Of a DNA stretch of 29,782 nt, positions 24,720 to 29,782 are shown one piece after another. A program made the position numbers and the translations under genes. Below the pieces are notes generated by a model that did not search any database, had not been told where the DNA came from, and saw only the letters and a list, made by a program, of their open reading frames with translations. Each line of letters opens with the position of its first letter. Positions within the stretch are counted from its first letter, which is position 1. Source of the DNA: JAVBLV01 sp031553195 (GTDB lineage Bacteria; Bacteroidota; Bacteroidia; Bacteroidales; P3); assembly GCA_031553195.1 (NCBI GenBank), contig JAVBLV010000069.1:1-29782 (forward strand). Direction: 5' to 3'.

Positions 24720-25866
24720 TATTACCTCCCCAAATTACTTCATTCAATTTTTCAATCTTTTCCTTATCAGGAACAAATCCTGTTGCTTGGGTATAACTTC
24801 CGCATTCTTCCACCGGAATATATCCATTTTCCCCCTGCCATTTACAAATGTATGGATTGTAAGTACATTTGGCAGGTTGGGAATAGATATTTTCGGGGTC
24901 TTTGATAAAGCAACGGCAATCGGAACAAAAATACCGGTATTCACAATCCTTGCAAACGTCTATTTTATCTTTACTTATTTCCCATAGGTTTTTAAAACCT
25001 CCTTTTTGCAGGGCTTCTTCTAATGTTGTATCTTTTATGTTCCCGAAATTTTGCTGTAAAGATGGACAGTTTTTGATACTGCCTTCGGCATCAATACAAA
25101 TCTTGCGGTTCAGACAAGTGTTGAATTGTTGGGATTCGCAAAAAAAAGTTTGGCTCAAAGTAAAGTATCCCTTATGTATTTGACCACAGTTAGAAGAAGA
25201 CACAATCTGTTGAACAAATGATATAATGCGACCACTTATTTTGTTTACGACCTTATAACTATTTTGTGGGGCTTCGTATACTACTACTCTGAATAATCGC
25301 GGATATTTTGCAAAAACTGATTCCCAATCAATCTTAAACAATTCTTTATTATAAGGAATGTAAAATTCAATAGCCTTTATTTTGCTTACGTTAAGAATCA
25401 TCATAATCTCATCTATTTCTTTTAGGCAAAATGAAGACCTAGAATGAATTAATAAATTAATACAAAAGAGTTTCTCTAATTGTTCCAATATTTTTATAAA
25501 GAATACTTTGTCAAATAGATTGCACTCAATAATAGCATTACAAATGGAATAAGGGGCATCCCATTCCAAACTCATAGGAGGGTAGCATTCCTTTTCCCAT
25601 TCTTCACAAACAAATGCGATATTATTATCTAATAAAAAATCAATATATTCGGTTAGAATATCATGTTCATTTTCCGGGAAAATAGCATACAAAGATGGAA
25701 GGTTATGAGAAGTAGATAATTCTATTAATTCAAATAAACTATTAGGAATTTCATAGTAATTTCGTTGCTGACTATCAAAAATCACAGATCGTTTAAATCC
25801 CTTCACAGGAAAACAGCAACCATATAAAGATAGAAAATCATTATTCCTATAAGTCATGTTCTTCAA
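24712..25866 (-). CDS. gwsS: Grasp-with-spasm SPASM-domain peptide maturase (GwsS type)
   Basis: A 384-residue cytoplasmic iron-sulfur protein. The C-terminal SPASM-type cysteine set is clear: Cys251, Cys257, Cys267, then C305-xx-C308-x5-C314-xx-C317-x-C319, and Cys334, Cys341. The N-terminal part has barrel-like hydrophobic strands (VFFIKILEQLEKLFCINLLI) but no CxxxCxxC, so no radical-SAM 4Fe-4S site is visible, as expected for the maturase that accompanies ATP-grasp ligases in grasp-with-spasm clusters. It is encoded after the GwsG-type ligase, with a small 66-aa gene between. ATG 25866 overlaps that small gene by 20 bp; a second in-frame ATG at 25857 is also possible. Name by family; its chemical role is unproven. 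Confidence 0.85.
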   Translation of the reverse strand: MKNMTYRNNDFLSLYGCCFPVKGFKRSVIFDSQQRNYYEIPNSLFELIELSTSHNLPSLYAIFPENEHDILTEYIDFLLDNNIAFVCEEWEKECYPPMSLEWDAPYSICNAIIECNLFDKVFFIKILEQLEKLFCINLLIHSRSSFCLKEIDEIMMILNVSKIKAIEFYIPYNKELFKIDWESVFAKYPRLFRVVVYEAPQNSYKVVNKISGRIISFVQQIVSSSNCGQIHKGYFTLSQTFFCESQQFNTCLNRKICIDAEGSIKNCPSLQQNFGNIKDTTLEEALQKGGFKNLWEISKDKIDVCKDCEYRYFCSDCRCFIKDPENIYSQPAKCTYNPYICKWQGENGYIPVEECGSYTQATGFVPDKEKIEKLNEVIWGGNNE

Positions 25867-26047
25867 AATATTTAGCAGTAGGCTTGAAATAGTAATGGTT
25901 CAAAAAATGTCTGTTAGTCCCCAAATCTTTTACCTCAACATAAAAAGCATTGGTATTTTCTTCTATTGGTTGTTTATCTTTCATTTCCAATAAACATTTA
26001 TAGTTATATGGGAAAAAAGGAAGATCTTTTTCTTCTATCAGTTTCAT
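25847..26047 (-). CDS. Small hypothetical protein of the grasp-with-spasm cluster
   Basis: A 66-residue acidic protein with many aromatic residues (the strand-like segment FPYNYKCLLEMKD, then TNAFYVEVKDLG and HYYFKPTAKYFEEHD). It has no signal peptide or membrane segment. Its stop overlaps the GwsS-type start by 20 bp and its start lies 58 bp after the ATP-grasp stop, so it is well integrated into the operon. I do not recognise a family. Size and placement suggest a peptide-binding or partner-binding accessory protein, but this is an inference. It lacks a double-glycine leader, so it is not a second precursor of the usual kind. Confidence 0.7.
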   Translation of the reverse strand: MKLIEEKDLPFFPYNYKCLLEMKDKQPIEENTNAFYVEVKDLGTNRHFLNHYYFKPTAKYFEEHDL

Positions 26048-26105
26048 TTACTTATCTATTTATTGTTATCTAGTAAAAATGAATTAATTGTACTTGGTAC
26101 GCAAA

Positions 26106-27026
26106 TTAAACTTCGCTCAGATATTTCGCTATATCACGTTCAATATAATAATTACCGAATTTGCTCACATAATCAAACTGCCCTACAGGATTTACTTCCA
26201 AAAAGACATATTGATTATCAGCACTAAGTATAATATCAAGCGAACCGCTGTTTAAAGAACATAGATTCATGAATTTATGTATCTTCTCTTTTTCACTTTG
26301 AGGTAAATTGTAAGGAACAATACGTTTAAGATTATTAGCTTTAGCATTTATAATATGAGGCACAGAAACTGCATACGATTTTCCATTCAAATAAAATACC
26401 CGTAATTCAGCTTTTTTAGATATTTCTTGCTGAAATAATGAATAAGAAAAAAAAGTATCCTCCTCTACATTATCAACTTTACATATTTGAGATACTGTTT
26501 TACCATTTAATACAATGCAATCTTGAATGGGCTTGCAAATAGTATTTCCTTTATTTATTGCAAAGGCCCTTAAATCAGTCGAACTTCTTGTAATTAAAGT
26601 ATCTGGTATTACAAACCCTACTTCAATTGCATTTTGCAATGCAATCAGTTTATTCATATTATAGCATTTAGGATGGTTGAGCGATTTTTTCTTTGACAAC
26701 ATTTCGTAAATGAAACGTTTAATTGTCTTTGCCTCTAATTGCAAATGTATTCTTACCTGTTTATTTGCATGTTCGATTATTGGAGTAGTAAAAAACTGAT
26801 TTTGTAGATATCCTCTTCTAAACCAAACCGCATTCAAGGTTTGTAAATAAATTGTCTTTTCTCCAGATCTCCATTGGCAATTTGTTCCGTCATTAGATTG
26901 CTCCATACGTTCCAATTGCCAGGGATGCTCTGTGTTTATACGTACAAATGGGGTTCCAATTTCCCACAACCATTCCAGAACGTTATCAGTAGATAATTCT
27001 TCAATTTCAGATATGATTAATACCAT
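26106..27026 (-). CDS. gwsG: Grasp-with-spasm ATP-grasp peptide maturase (GwsG type)
   Basis: A 306-residue ATP-grasp ligase of the graspetide-type peptide maturases (relatives of MvdC/MvdD), which use ATP to join Asp/Glu side chains with Ser/Thr (ester) or Lys (amide) in a precursor. The start VLIISEIEELSTDNVLEWL and the preATP-grasp strand AVWFRRG are family-typical. KPIQD holds the likely nucleotide-binding Lys, ELRVFYLNGKSYAVSVP is the central ATP-grasp strand pair, and FLEVNPVGQFDYVS (about 275-288) has the Glu277/Asn279 metal-binding pair. It starts 13 bp after the upstream TPR-like gene stop. With the SPASM protein and the GG-leader precursor nearby it defines a grasp-with-spasm system. 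Confidence 0.88.
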   Translation of the reverse strand: MVLIISEIEELSTDNVLEWLWEIGTPFVRINTEHPWQLERMEQSNDGTNCQWRSGEKTIYLQTLNAVWFRRGYLQNQFFTTPIIEHANKQVRIHLQLEAKTIKRFIYEMLSKKKSLNHPKCYNMNKLIALQNAIEVGFVIPDTLITRSSTDLRAFAINKGNTICKPIQDCIVLNGKTVSQICKVDNVEEDTFFSYSLFQQEISKKAELRVFYLNGKSYAVSVPHIINAKANNLKRIVPYNLPQSEKEKIHKFMNLCSLNSGSLDIILSADNQYVFLEVNPVGQFDYVSKFGNYYIERDIAKYLSEV

Positions 27027-27039
27027 TTCTATTTATTCT

Positions 27040-28092
27040 TTAGTCAAAAAATACTCCAGTATACCAACTATTTACGAAACAAAAAGGCATAAAATCCAAA
27101 TTCATTTGATACCGGACTTTCTTTAATAAATCTTTAAAAGGCTCCATATTCATCTCGCGCCTCCGTTTGTCAATTGCTTTTACTTGTTCTTGAGTCCTTT
27201 TCGGAATAATCAACTTTTGTTTCCAGGTTGCTTTCTTAATCGGATTGTAAGTAGGGTTCTTACTTTTATTACTGATAGCATGAATAGAAATATCTGCGCC
27301 ATAACGAGATTTTTGCCCTATGGCTTTCCCATCAATGCCGTATCCTCTGAAATCACATAAATGGGCGTATAAATCCGGCGGGAATTCCCCTGACAAAACT
27401 CTCTTGTCCAATTGCAAATTAATCGGTTTTTCAAAATTGACTGCCACGCTAGCATAGGCAGAGTGTATCAGTAATAGTTCATAGGGCAATTCACAAAAAG
27501 CCGTATTTCCAAAATTCCCAACTACAGATTCAGTGGGGAAAATTCCTGTACTGTCTATGTATTGTTTCAATTGTGTAAGATTAATACTATCTGTCAACCA
27601 AATTTGATACCCTGCTTCATTTTCTGATAAGTTTACTACTTCTTTCCGAATAGCCTGATCTTTTTTTGTTAATTCATGGATAAAATTTCGATAATTGGTA
27701 TCTAATTTGGAAGTAATAAAGGAATTAGCATATATACTGTCTAGGTATTTTTTTATAGGCAAATCTGCATAATCTTTTACCCAATAAGGTAAAAAATAAC
27801 TCCTTTCCTTGTATTTGGGAATACAAATGTCCACTACGCTTTTATCTTCTGCAATAAGTCCGCAATGTAAGCAATTGAATAGATCCTTGCCAAAAGGTTC
27901 CTTTAAATACTGAAATGCTTGTTTATAGTAAGCAACAGCTCCCTTATAATTACTATCGCAAATGGCTAACTCTGCTTGATTAATATAATCAAAATATTGA
28001 CGAGGATTATACTGTTGAGTATAACCAAATTTCCCCGCGATCATAAATAAAATTAGTAATTTAAATGTTCCTCTGCGATAAATGAGTCTCAT
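27040..28092 (-). CDS. Secreted TPR-like protein of the grasp-with-spasm cluster
   Basis: A 350-residue protein with an N-terminal signal sequence (RRGTFKLLILFMIAGKFGYTQ, cut near residue 26). Residues about 32-62 (QYFDYINQAELAICDSNYKG and on) look like a TPR helix pair; the rest has no domain I recognise. A basic stretch near the end (KRRREM) precedes the last helices. It is the first gene after the precursor, 13 bp before the ATP-grasp ligase gene, so it is tightly linked to the maturation genes although the product is exported. It may bind the mature peptide, protect the producer, or act at the cell surface. None of these is shown by the sequence. Confidence 0.7.
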   Translation of the reverse strand: MRLIYRRGTFKLLILFMIAGKFGYTQQYNPRQYFDYINQAELAICDSNYKGAVAYYKQAFQYLKEPFGKDLFNCLHCGLIAEDKSVVDICIPKYKERSYFLPYWVKDYADLPIKKYLDSIYANSFITSKLDTNYRNFIHELTKKDQAIRKEVVNLSENEAGYQIWLTDSINLTQLKQYIDSTGIFPTESVVGNFGNTAFCELPYELLLIHSAYASVAVNFEKPINLQLDKRVLSGEFPPDLYAHLCDFRGYGIDGKAIGQKSRYGADISIHAISNKSKNPTYNPIKKATWKQKLIIPKRTQEQVKAIDKRRREMNMEPFKDLLKKVRYQMNLDFMPFCFVNSWYTGVFFD

Positions 28093-28416
28093 ATTAAAAT
28101 ATTTAGTTTAAATTTGTATTTGCATATAGATATGAGTGTATCCATATAATAGTTCGTTACAGAATCACATCTACATGATAATCAAGTGAATAAAATAATA
28201 TATAAACTTTATTTAATGTATTTATTGTTGGTGTCAAGATATATAATTAAACTCGTTTTCAAAAATATCCCAGACAAATTGTCAATGTAAAAATATAAAT
28301 TTTAGAGTATTCCTGAGAAACGAAGTAATCAGATCTGATTACTTCGTTTCATAAAAGTTGATTTTAGGGAAATATATCAGAAAAATCTACATGTTTAATA
28401 TTAGAACCATTTAAAG
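28093..28416. other. Spacer between the precursor and the maturation operon
   Basis: This AT-rich spacer of 324 bp holds no coding sequence I can support. Its main feature is the 34-bp perfect palindrome at 28317-28350. A short palindrome GACAAATTGTC lies at 28272-28282. No TAnnTTTG box was found upstream of the TPR-like gene, so the operon may be read from the precursor promoter. Confidence 0.5.
28317..28350. promoter_or_regulatory. 34-bp perfect palindrome after the precursor gene
   Basis: GAAACGAAGTAATCAGA (28317-28333) and its exact reverse complement (28334-28350) are contiguous. In RNA this would be a stem of about 15 bp with a tight loop. It lies 67 bp beyond the precursor stop and before the rest of the operon. 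Neither strand shows a U-run right after it, so it may act by attenuation, RNA processing or protection of the precursor mRNA 3' end rather than as a simple terminator. Confidence 0.7.
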
Positions 28417-28728
28417 CTAGCATTCTCCAAGATATAATTGCCCTAATTCTTTTTTAGATTTTACCTCTGCATCCATAAGTTGCGTTGCTGATACCTTATC
28501 GTCAAAATTAAAGATTTGTCCATGACCTATTATTTCTCCTTTTTCCCCATAATTTGTAGTTTTTACGTCATTACAATATTTAAAGGTAATCGGCTCTTGT
28601 GTCCCCGTAGTTTTAGAATATGTTCCTCCTGGGGAGGTTGTGGCACAAAAACTTGTTTGTCCACCCAATACTCTCGCCATTTCAGTAGCGCCCATTGCTT
28701 TTGTATTTTTCAATTTTTCTAATTTCAT
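28417..28728 (-). CDS. gwsA: Grasp-with-spasm RiPP precursor peptide with double-glycine leader
   Basis: A 103-residue precursor. The leader MKLEKLKNTKAMGATEMARVLGG (residues 1-23) has the charged, helical start and L-G-G ending of Bacteroidota 'natural product precursor' leaders; Gly22-Gly23 (codons 28660-28665) is the expected C39 cleavage site. The 80-residue core starts QTSFCATTSPGG, is rich in Ser/Thr near its start (10 in the first 20 residues) and contains ten acidic residues (Asp/Glu), mostly in the second half. These are the residue types ATP-grasp maturases link. Three cysteines (Cys28, Cys52, Cys103, the last residue) could form a disulfide. It is encoded on the same strand as the maturation and export genes. 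The product structure is not predictable. Confidence 0.88.
   Translation of the reverse strand: MKLEKLKNTKAMGATEMARVLGGQTSFCATTSPGGTYSKTTGTQEPITFKYCNDVKTTNYGEKGEIIGHGQIFNFDDKVSATQLMDAEVKSKKELGQLYLGEC
28660..28665 (-). other. Double-glycine cleavage site of the precursor
   Basis: Codons for Gly23 (28660-28662) and Gly22 (28663-28665), preceded by Leu21, form the LGG|QTS site expected to be cut by the C39 domain of the exporter encoded downstream. Confidence 0.75.
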
Positions 28729-29276
28729 AAATAGTATGTATTTGAAATTACCTACTCTATAAGCTTTTCGGCACCCGCTCGTTGTATTCTTACAACTATT
28801 TCTTTGCCCACTTCAGCTAAAACCCTTTTTATATATCAGTTATGAGCCAACTTACCTGTATAAATTACAAATCCTGTTCTTAATGGTGCGCCTATTTTCC
28901 CTATATGGGGCGTTGTACCTTCACTCGGCTATTCTTTTTATGGCATGTTACGGTCAAAAAAACAGAATTTACTGGTTTCAGCCTGCCTAAATTGTTAAGC
29001 GACTTAGGCATCCGCTCTTTTTTTCACGCAACCATTATGCCTTTGAAAAAGACAAAAACAGACACGCCCAATTTAACCGTCAATTTATTGCGGTTCTTCG
29101 GGTATTTTTCCTTAACTTTGTTGCGCCTTTTTTGTATTTGGTTATAATTCTTGTAATAGTCTGCTAGCTATTAACCTTGCATTAAGCCTGCAAGGAAGGC
29201 TTTTTTTGGTAAATTGTAAAGCTGGTAAGGCTCTCTAATCTCCTATAAAATTCTCTTCTCATTTTTCCTTTTTAGC
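28729..29276. other. Non-coding stretch upstream of the precursor
   Basis: I find no gene with supportable features here. An 80-residue plus-strand frame (28905-29147) is open but lacks recognisable content. An inverted repeat (TGCCTAA 28984-28990 with TTAGGCA 29004-29010) and a possible small RNA (29113-29207) lie in it. The precursor promoter should be in its left part, but I see no exact TAnnTTTG box on the minus strand. Confidence 0.5.
29127..29207 (+). ncRNA. Possible small RNA with intrinsic terminator
   Basis: TAACTTTG at 29113-29120 fits the Bacteroidota -7 box on the plus strand. About 65 bp on, AAGCCT (29184-29189) pairs with AGGCTT (29197-29202), with a 7-nt loop, and the T-run 29201-29207 overlaps the end of the stem. 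That gives a promoter-terminator pair around a transcript of about 80 nt with no ORF. Nothing marks a known RNA family, so this is only a candidate. Confidence 0.3.
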
Positions 29277-29492
29277 TTAAGCAGCTTCAAAAGGAAGAAA
29301 ATCATCAAAATTGTTTTTACCTATCACAAGCAAATAGTCGCTTGCGTAGTATACTTGTCGAAAACTTTTGGGATTAGAAACGATAGCTTTAAAATAAGAA
29401 TAGTTTAAAAATTTACAGAAAACGCCGATTGTTTCCGCAATTTTTTGTCCGGATTTTTGAGTAATTAGCCTTATGAATCTTAGGTTATTCAT
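29277..29492 (-). CDS. Small hypothetical protein
   Basis: A 71-residue protein, basic at the start (MNNLRFIRLITQKSGQKIAE) and acidic at the end (NNFDDFLPFEAA). It has no signal peptide, membrane segment or recognised domain. A -7-like box (minus strand TATTTTTG, 29551-29558) stands 59 bp upstream, which gives some support. Function unknown; it could also be a chance open frame. Confidence 0.4.
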   Translation of the reverse strand: MNNLRFIRLITQKSGQKIAETIGVFCKFLNYSYFKAIVSNPKSFRQVYYASDYLLVIGKNNFDDFLPFEAA

Positions 29493-29782
29493 AGGTTTTG
29501 AAGGATTTTAGTTTTAGAATCAATTCACTTCGTTTCAGGTTGCTAAATTACAAAAATAAATTCTTGAATTGCAAAAATATTTTTGCTTTTATAAGAAATA
29601 TTTTTTCTTAATCATCTTATTCTCAAGTGTTTATATGTGTTTTCTAAGTACATGACAAAAATTTGAATATGTCATAATTATCACTATTTCTTTGATTTAG
29701 CAACACAGATGCAATTAGTTCGAGTCCATATTTGAAAAGGCTTTTCGCCCTTTTCCCATTATTTAGGATCCTAATAGACTTG
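29493..29782. other. Non-coding window end
   Basis: AT-rich stretch without a supportable gene. It holds the candidate -7 box at 29551-29558 and a small hairpin (GAAAAGG 29734-29740 with CCTTTTC 29749-29755) that could be a terminator of a feature beyond the window edge. Confidence 0.45.

Noticed and set aside
25847..26047. Second precursor peptide
   Set aside because: No double-glycine leader and no Ser/Thr-rich core; it is more likely an accessory protein.
28905..29147. 80-residue plus-strand open frame upstream of the RiPP precursor
   Set aside because: Composition is unlike the neighbouring proteins, no domain or signal is seen, no promoter box precedes it, and it contains the inverted repeat at 28984-29010.
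29717..29730. Stretch TTAGTTCGAGTCCA resembling a tRNA T-loop
   Set aside because: The bases around TTCGAGT do not form the five-pair T stem, and no acceptor, D or anticodon arm is found upstream. It is not a tRNA, and an att-site reading has no support.

Overview
The window looks like a chromosomal segment of an AT-rich member of the Bacteroidota, most likely order Bacteroidales. Three things point there: several genes have the Bacteroidota -7 promoter box TAnnTTTG a short way upstream with no obvious Shine-Dalgarno; the protein families are typical (single-chain GcvP, a DeaD-type helicase with a basic tail, a LolA-like/FtsX-type export set); and there is a grasp-with-spasm peptide cluster. 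I see no rRNA, tRNA or CRISPR array. Two genes carry single-base frameshifts, which are either real decay or sequence errors.

Layout. Bases 1-6805 hold housekeeping genes on the minus strand: a tRNA-dihydrouridine synthase, the RarA AAA+ ATPase, a secreted M1-peptidase-like protein that has lost its zinc site, a small PAS protein and a DEAD-box RNA helicase. A 160-bp MITE-like element with a TTA target duplication lies between the PAS gene and the helicase gene. Bases 6896-13170 hold a minus-strand envelope-transport set: TetR regulator with a probable self-operator, LolA-like periplasmic protein, two FtsX/LolE-type permeases (one frameshifted), a LolD-type ATPase and an outer-membrane beta-barrel. 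Bases 13313-18998 hold gcvP (minus), a divergent dihydroorotate-dehydrogenase-like gene (plus) and a frameshifted secreted protein gene (plus), ending at a strong hairpin.

Bases 19084-28728 are the accessory highlight, a complete 'grasp-with-spasm' RiPP biosynthesis and export locus read on the minus strand. Its order is: a precursor peptide with a double-glycine leader, a secreted TPR-like protein of unknown role, an ATP-grasp ligase (GwsG type), a 66-aa protein of unknown role, a SPASM-domain maturase (GwsS type) without a radical-SAM CxxxCxxC motif, a C39 peptidase/ABC exporter (PCAT), a Trypco2-domain protein, an HlyD-type adaptor and a TolC-type outer-membrane channel. The expected flow is ligase-made ester or amide crosslinks on the precursor, then cleavage after GG and export through PCAT-HlyD-TolC. 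A 34-bp perfect palindrome separates the precursor gene from the rest. A 28-bp palindromic element has inserted in frame in two exporter genes. Both may matter for regulation or evolution.

The last kilobase (28729-29782) holds one small hypothetical ORF with a plausible promoter, a possible small RNA, and otherwise nothing I recognise.
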